Source of the DNA: Candidatus Moanabacter tarae
GTDB taxonomy: Bacteria; Verrucomicrobiota; Verrucomicrobiia; Opitutales; UBA2987
Reading direction: 5' to 3'
Assembly (NCBI GenBank): GCA_003226295.1
Contig: CP029803.1
Span: 230,226-294,225 of the forward strand
Length of the DNA stretch: 64,000 nt
Shown here: piece by piece, positions 17,336-26,274 of the stretch
How positions within the stretch are numbered: position 1 is the stretch's first letter
Layout: each line of letters opens with the position of its first letter
Translations under genes and position numbers: made by a program
Notes under the pieces: model-generated
The model's input: only the letters and a program-made list of their open reading frames with translations
Databases searched by the model: none
Told to the model about the DNA's origin: nothing

Positions 17336-18551
17336 CTTCTGGAAAAATGAGAAACTCTCCCGGACGAATGCCATCGGCTGGATCGATCCTGTTATAGTCG
17401 ATACCAGACCTGCCGTTCCAATCCCAGGTGATTTTGCCATCTTTTAGGGTGAGTTCGCAAAACAGTCTTTTGTCTCCTTCCATCCGTCCCCCAAGAGAGT
17501 CATTGTAACCAAAATGACCTTTCATCAGATTGAGTACAGCGATATCGGCGACAGAGCCAATTGAGAGATGGCCTAATTCCGGATGGCCGATTTCGTTGGC
17601 TGGATTGATGGTTGAAGCTCGGATCACTTCAAAAAGAGGCATTCCCATGACAAGGAATTTCGACATTGTAGTTGTCATGTCGAGCATGGCATCGTTCATA
17701 CACTGGGTGTGAAGATCGGTCGAAATCGAGTCTGGATAAAACCCCTGGGCGATGGCAGGTACAGCGTTACGGAAGCAGAAACTGCCGGCACCGTGACCTA
17801 CATCGAGAATAACACCCCGTTCCCGCGCCTGGTGAAGGTAAGGTAGCACTGCGCCTTCCTCATTAAACCAGGGGGTGGGAGCGCGAAAGATGTGTGTACT
17901 GATATCCCCAGGCCTTAGTTTCTCCGTTAGGAGTTGATAGTAGGGGCGTTCTTTTCTGAAGAAACCGAAGTCAATCATGACTGGAAGAAATGCTTTTCCA
18001 GCTGCCTCAAGACAGCGGTCCACTGAGATCCATTCCGGTCCTTGGTAGTGGGCGGTCTTGATGCCGACCACGACGTCACTATGTTTGTTCGCGATTGCTG
18101 CTGTCTTATCGGTATCCATATCATAGGGGTTTTGTTCCAGGTCAGTGGACATCATCCCGGTGCCGGTGATGTTGATTAGGGCAAAAAGACGGGTCTGAGA
18201 TCGGTCGATTACACGGAAGCGAAAGTCTTCGAAATTCCTCCAACCGGCACTCCCTGTATCGACCATGGTTGTCACTCCACTGCGAAAGCTAAAACCATCC
18301 GGAAAAATTGAGTTATCGCCTGCCCAGGCATTCCGATGACCAGCTGTGGCGTAGGCGTGTATGTGTATGTCCACTAAACCGGGAGTCACGTAGTGGCCGT
18401 TGACATCGATGACTTGGCCGGCATTTTCGCAAGGCAGCTCCGATTCAATGGCGGCTATTCTTCCTCCTTTGATTCCGATGTCGTTCAGCCCATCGATGTT
18501 GTTCTTTGGATCAAGAAGGTGGCCGCCTTTAAGGATCAGTTCGAATGACAT
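17328..18551 (-). CDS. Amidohydrolase/deacetylase-family metallohydrolase (COG3964-like)
   Basis: I start at the ATG at 18551, preceded by GGAG seven bases upstream, giving 407 residues. The protein has the dihydroorotase-like layout: a small beta domain (LILKGGHLLDPKNNID), VDIHIHAYATAG with metal ligands H63 and H65, K165 in GIKTAHYQGP as the probable carbamylated bridging Lys, DVGHGAGSF, and STDLHTQC with the catalytic Asp. This matches the COG3964 group, some of which deacetylate N-acyl-D-amino acids or related amides. A frame reaching 18695 adds 48 residues without homology-like features. The coupled downstream aminotransferase suggests that an acylated amino compound is deacylated and then transaminated. 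That pathway is inference. Confidence 0.85.
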   Translation of the reverse strand: MSFELILKGGHLLDPKNNIDGLNDIGIKGGRIAAIESELPCENAGQVIDVNGHYVTPGLVDIHIHAYATAGHRNAWAGDNSIFPDGFSFRSGVTTMVDTGSAGWRNFEDFRFRVIDRSQTRLFALINITGTGMMSTDLEQNPYDMDTDKTAAIANKHSDVVVGIKTAHYQGPEWISVDRCLEAAGKAFLPVMIDFGFFRKERPYYQLLTEKLRPGDISTHIFRAPTPWFNEEGAVLPYLHQARERGVILDVGHGAGSFCFRNAVPAIAQGFYPDSISTDLHTQCMNDAMLDMTTTMSKFLVMGMPLFEVIRASTINPANEIGHPELGHLSIGSVADIAVLNLMKGHFGYNDSLGGRMEGDKRLFCELTLKDGKITWDWNGRSGIDYNRIDPADGIRPGEFLIFPEDA

Positions 18552-19046
18552 AGTTTTCTCCAGGTTCTCTGTATTGACATGCTTTTTACCGAAGGAGAAT
18601 AACGATAAAATTCTGTTTCCTTCTTGCGATCTTTTTCGGTTGGGATTTCGGGTCAAGCAAACCATGTATCGTTTGGGTTCGTCCACTCGGATCAAGGTAA
18701 ACGGGCACTCTGCTTCCTGATCTAGCCGAATTCCTCAGAAGTCGGTTGAGGTTGGTTTAATTCTCAGGCATGAGAGAGCTAGGAACACAAACCTACACTC
18801 CAACCGAGGAAAAGGCCCTTGGAGTAAGTCTCAAGTTTTCGATCAGAGAATTCCCATCTTGTGCTAATTATTCACTGTTGTCACAGGGAGCTTCAGCTCC
18901 CTTCCTTAACCCTATTGATTACTTTGTAACAATTTTCAGGTTGTGTTCATGGTGAAAGAGGATCGAATAGTTAAGGCCCGTAGCCTTACGTTAAAGAAGT
19001 GAAGTGAGATGACGCGAATCAAAGAATATTTCTGGATATTTGGCTA
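18552..19046. other. Intergenic region between divergent genes
   Basis: This region contains the promoters for two divergent genes, although no confident -35/-10 pair could be fixed. A short hairpin at 18885-18902 is listed separately. Short open frames on the plus strand (18770-18955) have no recognisable features. Confidence 0.45.
18885..18902. repeat. Short perfect inverted repeat (AGGGAGCT/AGCTCCCT)
   Basis: AGGGAGCT and AGCTCCCT face each other across TC, giving a GC-rich stem with a tight loop. There is no U-tract and no gene ends just before it, so it is not a convincing terminator. It lies about 145 bases upstream of the nucleotidyltransferase gene and could be in its leader. Confidence 0.35.
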
Positions 19047-20006
19047 ATGAAAGCGTTTGTTCTTGGAGCAGGTGAGGGAAGGCGTTTGAGGCCGTTGACG
19101 CAACTAATTCCTAAGCCCTTAATCCCGGTTTGGAATAAGCCCTTGATCACCTATGCCTTTGATCATCTGTTAGAATTTGGGGTGGAGGAGCTAATAGTAA
19201 ATACTCATCATTTGGCGGAATGCTATGATATTGTGTTTCCGGATGGGAGGTATAGCCAATCTTCTATTACCTTCGTCCGTGAGTTTCCGGAGATACTAGA
19301 TTCAGGAGGAGGGTTGGCAAATATTGCAGAACATGTCCAAGAGGATGGACTCATCGTTTACAACGGCGATATTCTGACTGATTTGCCCTTGGAGAAAGCA
19401 GCCGAAGCTCATCAGCGATCCGATAACTTGGTAACGCTGGTTTTGCGTTCAGAGGGACCGAACAGAAATGTCACTTTGAATGAGGAAACAGGTAAGGTGT
19501 GTGATCTTCGTCATCATTTTGGCGTGGATGGTGGGCTCCGGGTTCAATTTACTGGCGTTAGCTTTGTGAATCGGGAATTCATGGACTTGATTACGCCCAT
19601 CAATGAGTCGATTGTTATGGCTTGGCTTCGACTAATTCGAGAACAGGATGCACTTGGAGGTGTATTGGTGGACGAGGGAAACTGGTGGGATCTTGGTGAC
19701 CGAAGGACCTACCTTGAGGTTTCTCGGTCTTTCGCGAGTACTGGATTTTTGGAGGTTTCGAGTCATACATTGCAGCCATCACGCATTCATCCGACAGCAC
19801 GAATTGATTCTTCTGCATTCGTTGATCCTGTATCCGTTGTGGGATCGAAATGCGATATCGAACCTGGCGTAAGAATACTCGATTCCGTTCTTTGGGAAGG
19901 AGTTCAGGTTGTTCAAGGAACGGAACTTATTGGCTGTATCGTTGCGGGTGTTTCAATAGGTAACAAGCAAAGAATTTCGGGCCGACATATAGGAGTCGAC
20001 CTTTGA
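19047..20006 (+). CDS. Sugar-phosphate nucleotidyltransferase with left-handed beta-helix tail (MurU-like pairing)
   Basis: The 319-residue protein begins MKAFVLGAGEGRRLRPLT and continues PKPLIPV, the nucleotide-binding signature of sugar-1-phosphate nucleotidyltransferases. VYNGDILTDL carries the metal-binding Asp. Residues from about 245 (SRIHPTARIDSSAFVDPVSV) form hexapeptide repeats, as in GDP-mannose pyrophosphorylases. It is followed 76 bases later by an aminoglycoside-phosphotransferase-fold kinase. That pairing recalls MurU-AmgK of Pseudomonas, which turn MurNAc into UDP-MurNAc in cell-wall recycling. Classical MurU is shorter and lacks the beta-helix tail, so mannose-1-phosphate or another sugar phosphate remains possible. 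Confidence 0.83.
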   Translation: MKAFVLGAGEGRRLRPLTQLIPKPLIPVWNKPLITYAFDHLLEFGVEELIVNTHHLAECYDIVFPDGRYSQSSITFVREFPEILDSGGGLANIAEHVQEDGLIVYNGDILTDLPLEKAAEAHQRSDNLVTLVLRSEGPNRNVTLNEETGKVCDLRHHFGVDGGLRVQFTGVSFVNREFMDLITPINESIVMAWLRLIREQDALGGVLVDEGNWWDLGDRRTYLEVSRSFASTGFLEVSSHTLQPSRIHPTARIDSSAFVDPVSVVGSKCDIEPGVRILDSVLWEGVQVVQGTELIGCIVAGVSIGNKQRISGRHIGVDL

Positions 20007-20082
20007 CAGCAAATGGGAATCAATTGTTCTTTAGGCAACTCAAGTCGCTGAATACGGGCTACGAATACTAACGATTACTGCG

Positions 20083-21078
20083 ATGGACTATGATACCATC
20101 ATTCAACTAACTGTGGAGAAATTGCCCGAACTTTTCGGGGACGGACTAAAGGTTTCTGAGATACACGGGGGTGGCTCGGATCGCCATTATTTCCGGATTG
20201 GGAACGATTTTTTAAAGTTAATTTTCTGTAGGTATGGTGTCGAGAAAAAGGAGAATTCATTGTTTGCAGATCATTCTGATTTTTTGGGCGAACATGGGGT
20301 CCGCGTGCCGCGGGTTTTGGCTCAGGATCAGGAAAATCGATGCCTCTGGGTAGAAGATTTGGGGGGTGAGGATCTCTGGTCCTACCGTGACAGTGACTGG
20401 ATCTCTGTGCGACGGCCCCTCTATCAAGCAGCTTTACTAGAGGTAGGAAAACTGCATTCAGTGACCGAACGGTTAATCAGTCATTTGCCGGTTCTAAATC
20501 CACCTTTTAATGTGGATCTTTATCGTTGGGAATTCGAGTATTTCATGGATAATTTCGTGAATCGCTTGAGTGCTGCCACGATAGATGAAATCCGGCCTGT
20601 GCGTGAATCAGCTGAATTGAAACATCTTCGGCTAGAACTCTCAGCCCAACCGCGCTGTCTTGTACACCGTGATTTGCAGAGCCAGAATGTCTTGATTTGG
20701 AAGGGCATGCCGGCGCTGATTGATTTCCAGGGCATGCGTTACGGCCTACCTGAATACGATGTGGCATCATTGATCTTCGATCCATACGTAGTGATGAGCA
20801 AAGAGGAGCGCGAGGATTTGATTCGGTTTTTAGAATCAAGAAGTAATAATGCTGACTTTCGTGGACAATTGCTGCGTTGTGCCGTGCAACGTTTGATGCA
20901 GGTGCTTGGGGCTTATGGGTTTCTGGGGCTAGTGAAAAAGAAATCTGCGTTTCTGAAGTTCATTCCTCGCGGATTGGAAAATCTTCATCATGTAGCAGTG
21001 GAACAAGGAGTGATGCCAGTTTTGGAACCAATGCTTTCTCTAAGAGACGATCGGTTTCTGAAGGTATTAATTTCCTGA
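20083..21078 (+). CDS. APH-fold sugar kinase (AmgK-like)
   Basis: The 331-residue protein has the aminoglycoside phosphotransferase/choline kinase fold. LVHRDLQSQNVLI holds the catalytic loop (H195, D197, N202), and ALIDFQGMRYG holds the metal-binding Asp at D214. DFQG rather than DFD/DFE is typical of the AmgK group, which phosphorylates the anomeric hydroxyl of N-acetylmuramate or N-acetylglucosamine. SEIHGGGSDRHYFRI near the N-terminus fits the nucleotide-binding loop. With the nucleotidyltransferase directly upstream it would make an NDP-sugar from a free sugar. Peptidoglycan recycling is the favoured reading. No amidase or permease for recycling is nearby. Confidence 0.82.
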   Translation: MDYDTIIQLTVEKLPELFGDGLKVSEIHGGGSDRHYFRIGNDFLKLIFCRYGVEKKENSLFADHSDFLGEHGVRVPRVLAQDQENRCLWVEDLGGEDLWSYRDSDWISVRRPLYQAALLEVGKLHSVTERLISHLPVLNPPFNVDLYRWEFEYFMDNFVNRLSAATIDEIRPVRESAELKHLRLELSAQPRCLVHRDLQSQNVLIWKGMPALIDFQGMRYGLPEYDVASLIFDPYVVMSKEEREDLIRFLESRSNNADFRGQLLRCAVQRLMQVLGAYGFLGLVKKKSAFLKFIPRGLENLHHVAVEQGVMPVLEPMLSLRDDRFLKVLIS

Positions 21079-21305
21079 GTTATTTTTTTGATATCCTCTT
21101 AATTATTTATCAGTTGAAAATTTAATTGGTCGTTTGGTTGGATTTGTTAATGGCTATAGGAAAAGTAGTATCGTCTATTTAGGATTAACTTTGGGTACTC
21201 GTTCCACTCGACCCTTGACCCTTGTCATGCATTCACCTATCGGTCACAGCATTTGGTATTTTTGATCGAAAGAACACGGATGTTTAATATGGAAGGACAC
21301 AAACT

Positions 21306-22781
21306 ATGATCGCAACGGCGAGCGAGATATTAGAAATGAAGAAGACTCAGCTCTACATTAATGGAGAGTGGGTAGATGGAGAAGAAGGAACTACTTTTGG
21401 AGTCATTAACCCTGCTACGGAAGAGACGATTGTTGAAGTCTCATATGGGACAGCAGGGGATGCGAGACGGGCTTTGGAAGCTGCCCAGGCAGCACTTGCT
21501 GATTGGCGGGGAATGACTGTCTACGAAAGAGCTCTCCGGCTCAAGAAGATCGCGGATGCTATTCGCGAAAATATCGATTATCTGGCAGTAGCTCTGACTA
21601 TGGAGCAGGGGAAGCCGCTGGTGGAATCGCGTGCCGAAATGCTCGGTTCAGCTGGAACTTTTGAGTGGTTTGCTGAAGAGGCAAAGCGGGCCTATGGAAG
21701 AACGATTCCAGCAAGTTTCTCCCACAAGAGGCTTTTTACAGTACGCCATCCCGTCGGTGTGTGTGCTTCAGTATCTCCCTGGAACTTCCCTATTCTGCTA
21801 CAGGCGCGTAAGATCGCACCGGCTATGGCGGTTGGGTGCACCACAGTATCGCGTCCGTCCAGTCAGACGCCGCTTTCATTGATCCGGCTGTTCGAGCTTA
21901 TTGAGGATGTGGCCGACCTTCCGAAGGGGGTGGTTAATTTGGTGATGGGACCTCCAGCCGAAATCATGGAGGAGTTCATGAGTAATCGGATCTGCCGAAA
22001 AATTTCTTTCACTGGTTCAACGGAGGTGGGGAAAGACCTACTCAAACGATCTAGTGAACAGGTTAAGAGATTAAGTCTTGAATTAGGTGGCCACGCTCCA
22101 GTTCTAGTTTTTCCCGATGTCGATATCGAGGCGGCTGCAAAAGTCTCAGTTTTAGGGAAATTCCGCAATAACGGTCAGGTTTGTATCTGCCCGACTCGGT
22201 TCTATGCTGAAAAATCAATTGAGCAGGATTTTCTAGATGCTTGTGTAGAGGAGACGAAAAAAGTGAAATTAGGGAATGGACTTGAGGAAGAAGTAGACGT
22301 CGGGCCGATGTTCGAAGCGCGTGCACTGGATAAGACGGATGACTTAATTAAGGATGCATTAAGTAAAGGGGCTAATTGTATTCTCGGGGGTAGCCGATCC
22401 GAGAGATTTGATAAGGGCTACTTTTTCGAGCCAACAGTCCTCACTGGCATGCAGGATGACATGAAAATCATGACAGATGAACCATTCGCACCGGTTATGC
22501 CAATTCTCAGTTTCAATGAGATTGATGAAGCAATTGCTAAGGCCAATAACACTGACTTTGGTCTCGCAGCTTATGTACTGACCAATGATTTGACCGCGGC
22601 GATGAAATGTGCAGATGGATTGGAGTTTGGAACTATTGGGATCAACGACACGGTTCCGGCTACGCCCCAAGGGCCCTTTGGAGGACTTAAGGAGTCGGGT
22701 GTTGGTCGTGAAAACGGGATTGAGGGTCTTGATGCATACTTGGAAACCAAGTTTGTGTCGATGGCATTAAGGGAATCCTAA
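21306..22781 (+). CDS. NAD(P)-dependent aldehyde dehydrogenase
   Basis: The 491-residue protein is a full-length aldehyde dehydrogenase. PWNFP lies at 158-162, the general base is E259 in LELGGHAP, and the nucleophile is C293 in NNGQVCICPTR. The closest resemblance is to the succinate-semialdehyde/glycolaldehyde/lactaldehyde dehydrogenase group. The cofactor-binding Lys usually found in KPS/KPA is Arg here (SRPSSQTP), a conservative but uncommon change. GGAAGGA just upstream supports the ATG at 21306. It is a single gene, convergent with the DUF2237 gene, and its end faces the 66-bp palindrome. A role in oxidising an aldehyde released by a nearby aldolase is plausible. Confidence 0.9.
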   Translation: MIATASEILEMKKTQLYINGEWVDGEEGTTFGVINPATEETIVEVSYGTAGDARRALEAAQAALADWRGMTVYERALRLKKIADAIRENIDYLAVALTMEQGKPLVESRAEMLGSAGTFEWFAEEAKRAYGRTIPASFSHKRLFTVRHPVGVCASVSPWNFPILLQARKIAPAMAVGCTTVSRPSSQTPLSLIRLFELIEDVADLPKGVVNLVMGPPAEIMEEFMSNRICRKISFTGSTEVGKDLLKRSSEQVKRLSLELGGHAPVLVFPDVDIEAAAKVSVLGKFRNNGQVCICPTRFYAEKSIEQDFLDACVEETKKVKLGNGLEEEVDVGPMFEARALDKTDDLIKDALSKGANCILGGSRSERFDKGYFFEPTVLTGMQDDMKIMTDEPFAPVMPILSFNEIDEAIAKANNTDFGLAAYVLTNDLTAAMKCADGLEFGTIGINDTVPATPQGPFGGLKESGVGRENGIEGLDAYLETKFVSMALRES

Positions 22782-22930
22782 TTAGCTAGTATCTTCTTAT
22801 TTAGAAAAGGTTTTGATCGCAATACGAGAGAGTCACAAGTCCTGCCGGTAGTCTGTGTAGGTGTTGGGAATTCCCAGGCCTCGGATATCAGGTGTTTGGT
22901 GAGAACACTGATTTCTATGAGTAGACTCCT

Positions 22931-22996
22931 ATTGAGTTTGGATTTCTACCCCTTCTGTAGAAATTTCTACAGAAGGGGTAGAAATCCAAACTCAAT
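22931..22996. repeat. Perfect 66-bp palindrome with nested hairpins
   Basis: Positions 22931-22963 are the exact reverse complement of 22964-22996, with no spacer. Each arm itself contains TTTCTAC-N7-GTAGAAA (22943-22963 and 22964-22984). It lies between the convergent aldehyde dehydrogenase and DUF2237 genes and ends two bases before the latter's stop. Transcripts from either strand could form one 33-bp helix or two small stem-loops whose loops (CCCTTCT, AGAAGGG) are complementary. It may act as a bidirectional terminator or be a small palindromic repeat element. No T-tract follows. Confidence 0.9.
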
Positions 22997-22998
22997 CC

Positions 22999-23358
22999 TC
23001 ACGTCAGTGAGTATTTCGATAGGACATCAAGATCGACATATTCGAGAACAGAAATGTGGGTTGCTTCCAGATTGATTTTTGGTGCGTGATTATTCTGGTA
23101 CGCTTCAATCCATCGCCCCAGGCATATACACCAATGGTCGCCAGGGGAGAGCCCGGAAAATCCTAATTCTAGGTGTGGGGTGGAAAGATCATTGCCTTGG
23201 ATTTTGGAAAAATCGAGGAACTCCTGCGTCATTTCCGCACAGACTGTATGCATACCAACATCTTCGCCATTAGTATCGCATTTCCCGTTGCGGAAGAATC
23301 CCGTCAATGGATCCATGCAACAGTTGATTAGTTCGGTGCCAAGTACGTTTTGAGCCAT
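22999..23358 (-). CDS. DUF2237 family protein
   Basis: The 119-residue protein has the length and conserved segments of the DUF2237 (COG3651) family: NVLGTELINCCMDPLTGFFR at the start, GMHTVCAEMTQEFLDFSK, GNDLSTP, GLSPGDHWCICLGRW and LEATHISVLEYV at the end. The family is cytosolic and of unknown function, with conserved Cys and His that could bind metal. It is a single gene, convergent with the aldehyde dehydrogenase. Confidence 0.9.
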   Translation of the reverse strand: MAQNVLGTELINCCMDPLTGFFRNGKCDTNGEDVGMHTVCAEMTQEFLDFSKIQGNDLSTPHLELGFSGLSPGDHWCICLGRWIEAYQNNHAPKINLEATHISVLEYVDLDVLSKYSLT

Positions 23359-24129
23359 TATAAATTTATCAATTCTGGTTTAGATGCGAAACACTCTCTT
23401 CCAACTTAAAACTCTTTTATCTAGAATATTACGGTACCTCGAATAAGGGAGAAATCTTCCAAGTTTTGTTTTTGAAATTACATTAGAGTTTTGCGAGAGC
23501 AAAGAAGCGGAGGAAACCGAATATTTTAGTAACTGTAGTGTAGATGGTTGAGGAGAACTAGGAAGATCCTCGTTGCAAAGATTCAATCATAATTATCAGA
23601 GGAATAGTGGAGATTGGTTATTATCAAGGAAATGATGGTAATAACAGATGGATCAGACTTAGACCGAGGTGTCTGTTATGGCGATGACTAGTTAACTACT
23701 GAGAAGAGTCTATTGGGTGATGCGAATCTGCTTCAGAGTCAAGCTGGACCTTTGGCCGGTCGGTGATCCCTAACAAATTAATGATAGGGGGGTCTTATTA
23801 GATGAACTGTTTTGATGTTGAAAGATCCGATAGCAATGGCTCTAGAGTGGCTTCAGAGTTGACTGGCTAAAACTACCTGGGTTACGTGGGGCAGGAAAGA
23901 AAATAAAAGCTTTAGGATAAATGGATATATTGAGACCGGGACTTAGCATTGCGTTAGTTCCCTGCTGCTTCCTGCAATCGGCGATCCAGTCCTTTTCCAA
24001 TGAAGAGGTGCCCATCGCCGTAGTGGGAGGAAGGACTTTTGGCCATGCTGCTTTTTTTGGGAAAGGTTTAGTTGCAGAAGAGTGCTCCTTCACGGTTCAA
24101 ACGACAGGCGGGAATATTCATTGCGATTG
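23359..24129. other. Long intergenic region; doubtful small ORF at 23921-24130
   Basis: The region upstream of the rhamnose mutarotase-like gene has no recognised gene. A plus-strand frame at 23921-24130 (69 residues) starts with a weakly hydrophobic segment and ends in TGA that overlaps the next ATG (TGATG), as in coupled genes. It matches nothing I know, and the minus strand is also open here (23842-24093), so it may be chance or debris. The rest shows no pattern. Confidence 0.4.
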
Positions 24130-24453
24130 ATGAAAAGTATGAGCCCAGTTGGATCGGTCCTTAAGTTGCGACCAAACTGTTATGAGGAATACAAGCGGCG
24201 ACACGATGGATTGTGGCCTGAGTTGGCGGATCTAATGCGAGAAAATGGAATCAACATGGTGATTTATCGTTTCGAGGATTTCATCTTTTGCTATGGAACG
24301 GCACCCAGTGATGAAATGTGGGAGCGCGTCAATAGACACTCCATTTCGCAGCGTTGGAACGAGTATATGAAGGACGTTCTTGAAACTGATAAGGAAGGGA
24401 AACTAATCGTGCACCGATTAAATCAGGCCTTTTGCTTTGGGGATTTCCCATAG
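24130..24453 (+). CDS. L-rhamnose mutarotase-like protein (RhaM family)
   Basis: The 107-residue protein (107 codons from the ATG at 24130; an ATG at 24139 is also possible) matches the RhaM/DUF718 ferredoxin-like fold. It has VLKLRPNCYEEYKRRHDGLW near the start, a central NMVIYRFEDFIFCYG strand pair, and QRWNEYM where relatives have the conserved WQ/WxxxM helix. RhaM interconverts anomers of L-rhamnose; relatives serve L-fucose or other sugars. It is followed at 145 bases by an enolase-superfamily enzyme, consistent with a non-phosphorylated sugar oxidation route. The specific sugar is inferred only from family. Confidence 0.82.
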   Translation: MKSMSPVGSVLKLRPNCYEEYKRRHDGLWPELADLMRENGINMVIYRFEDFIFCYGTAPSDEMWERVNRHSISQRWNEYMKDVLETDKEGKLIVHRLNQAFCFGDFP

Positions 24454-24597
24454 TTTAATGTACACGATCGACTTAAGTTTCTGACCAGGATTAAACAAAG
24501 CAGCCTACATTCTTGAAATTTCTCCGGGACTTAATATTAGTTAAAAACTACACTGTTTCTACTGCTGTGTAGCCTACCAAAATCTCGTCTTGAACCA

Positions 24598-25743
24598 ATG
24601 ATAGTAAAACACATAGAGGCCATCCCTCTCGTACGGGAACTAGAGGAGGTATTTCAGGGCGGGACCTACAAGATAACAAGCCGGAATACCATAGTTACCC
24701 GTGTCGAACTCGATAACGGAGTGGTTGGCGAGACCTTTGGTGGCGACGAAGACCAATATCAACTCGAAGTATGTCGGGTCGTGAATACGGTTTACCGCCC
24801 CCTTCTTGTGGGTGGGGACGTTAGGGATGTGGAGGTTCACTGGGAGAGAATGTGGACGACACAAGTCGATTTGAACAATCGTGGGATTCACAGTCTAGAT
24901 CTAGCAAAGCACTGTGTGCTTACGCAAGCAATTGCCGCTGTTGATATCGCTATGTGGGACGCCCTCGGGAAATCGCTTCAACAACCTGTCTATAAACTTC
25001 TCGGTGGCTTCCGCGATCGTATCCCCGTTATCGCGATTGGTGGATACTTACGAGAGGGGGATTCATTTGTTGATCTTGAAACTGAGATCGGGCGTTACAA
25101 AGAGGAACAGATTCAGGGGATTAAGATGAAGGTGGGCAAGTTGTCAGTCGAGGAGGACATCGAGCGGGCCCATCTGGCTCGTAGGGCCGGAGGTCCTAAT
25201 TTCCACCTTTGCTCAGATTCTAATCAAGCCTGGACCGTGGACGAAGCAATGAAATTTGCACGAGGGGTTTACGATCTCAATTTTGCTTGGTTGGAGGAAC
25301 CGGTCCGATGGCACGATCAGATTGAAGGAAATGCGCGTGTACGCATGGTTGGTATTCCGGTCAACGCAGGCCAAGGTGAGATCTCTCGGCATGGCTGTCG
25401 GGAATTGATAACGCGTGGTGCTGTTGATATCATCAATGTCGATGCTACTATTGCAGCTGGCGTTACAGAATGGCGGCGCATAGCCGGGATGGCCCATTCG
25501 TTTGGGGTGACTATGGCCCATCATGAAGAACCACAGGTGGCTCTCCATCTTTTGGCAGGGGTGCCCCACGGACTCTGTGTCGAGATCTTCCCCGATTATA
25601 CCCGGGACCCCATGTGGTTTGATTTGCCAGTAGAGCAACCGGAGATTCGTGATGGTTATATGCTTGTCTCCAATAGACCAGGCTTCGGGTTTAACCTCAG
25701 GGCTGAAACTATTGAAAAGTGGTCTGCAGTGGATGTCAATTAA
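24598..25743 (+). CDS. Mandelate racemase/muconate lactonizing-family enzyme
   Basis: The 381-residue protein shows the full enolase-superfamily active site: the KxK motif (K176, K178 in IKMKVGK), metal ligands D207 (CSDSNQAW), E233 (WLEEPV) and E261 (GQGEIS), and a C-terminal His (H308/H309 in AHHEEP). The KxK plus distal His arrangement is the mandelate racemase subgroup, which includes sugar-acid dehydratases such as L-rhamnonate, L-fuconate and galactarate dehydratases. It lies downstream of the RhaM-like gene and may act in the same pathway. It differs clearly from the galactonate dehydratase-like gene at the left edge. The reaction is probably dehydration of an aldonic acid, but epimerisation cannot be excluded. 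Confidence 0.88.
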   Translation: MIVKHIEAIPLVRELEEVFQGGTYKITSRNTIVTRVELDNGVVGETFGGDEDQYQLEVCRVVNTVYRPLLVGGDVRDVEVHWERMWTTQVDLNNRGIHSLDLAKHCVLTQAIAAVDIAMWDALGKSLQQPVYKLLGGFRDRIPVIAIGGYLREGDSFVDLETEIGRYKEEQIQGIKMKVGKLSVEEDIERAHLARRAGGPNFHLCSDSNQAWTVDEAMKFARGVYDLNFAWLEEPVRWHDQIEGNARVRMVGIPVNAGQGEISRHGCRELITRGAVDIINVDATIAAGVTEWRRIAGMAHSFGVTMAHHEEPQVALHLLAGVPHGLCVEIFPDYTRDPMWFDLPVEQPEIRDGYMLVSNRPGFGFNLRAETIEKWSAVDVN

Positions 25744-25976
25744 CGGATAGTTGGACTGATTACATTGACTAAGAATAAGGGGCTGCCCGAGTCAAATCGC
25801 CTCACCTGCCGCCATCAAACTCTCGGTGTCGCCAGGAATTTCTTGATCAGGTAACTTGGTTGATTTAAGGAGTGAATCGACATTTTAGGTGATCTGGATG
25901 AAACGTATATAGCCTACTGAGTACGGTCATGTATAATTTAAACGGTTTGTAAGTTGGCTGGTGAGCCTCATTAGGA

Positions 25977-26267
25977 CTAGATCTCTCTACTAACTGAAAC
26001 TAATCTAAGAATTCGTCTTGCATGTTCGACGAAAGGAGCGTCAACCAGTTTTCCTTTAAACTGAATAGCCGATACCCCCTTCGCTTCAGCTTCAGCAAAG
26101 GCGTGCATTACCTCTTTTGCTTCGAGGATCTTTTTTTCGCTAGGCGAGAAAATATCATTGCAGATTTTGATCTGGTTAGGGTGAATGCAGAGCTTTCCTT
26201 GGAAACCGAGGTGTTTGGCGCGTATTGCATCCTTTTGGAGTGCATCCAGATCCTTCAAATCAGTCAT
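25977..26267 (-). pseudogene. C-terminal fragment of a CitE-type lyase
   Basis: The 96-residue frame begins with DLKDLDALQKDAIRAKHLGF and continues GKLCIHPNQIKICNDIFSPS, the C-terminal third of citrate lyase beta subunit/malyl-CoA lyase-type HpcH/HpaI proteins (usually about 280-300 residues). The N-terminal two thirds, with the Arg and Glu catalytic residues, are absent: immediately upstream the minus strand meets unrelated sequence that encodes another gene's tail on the plus strand. This is a truncated, presumably dead gene. Confidence 0.75.
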
Positions 26268-26274
26268 TAAAGGT

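Noticed and set aside
18885-18902. Hairpin as an intrinsic terminator
   Set aside because: No gene ends just before it and no T-run follows; listed only as a repeat.
22943-22984. TTTCTAC/GTAGAAA hairpins recalling Cas12a-type CRISPR repeats
   Set aside because: Only two copies, directly abutting as a palindrome, with no spacers, no array and no cas genes in the window.
23921-24130. 69-residue ORF ending in TGATG with the next gene
   Set aside because: No recognisable family, both strands are open there, and coding character is doubtful; kept only as a note in the intergenic entry.
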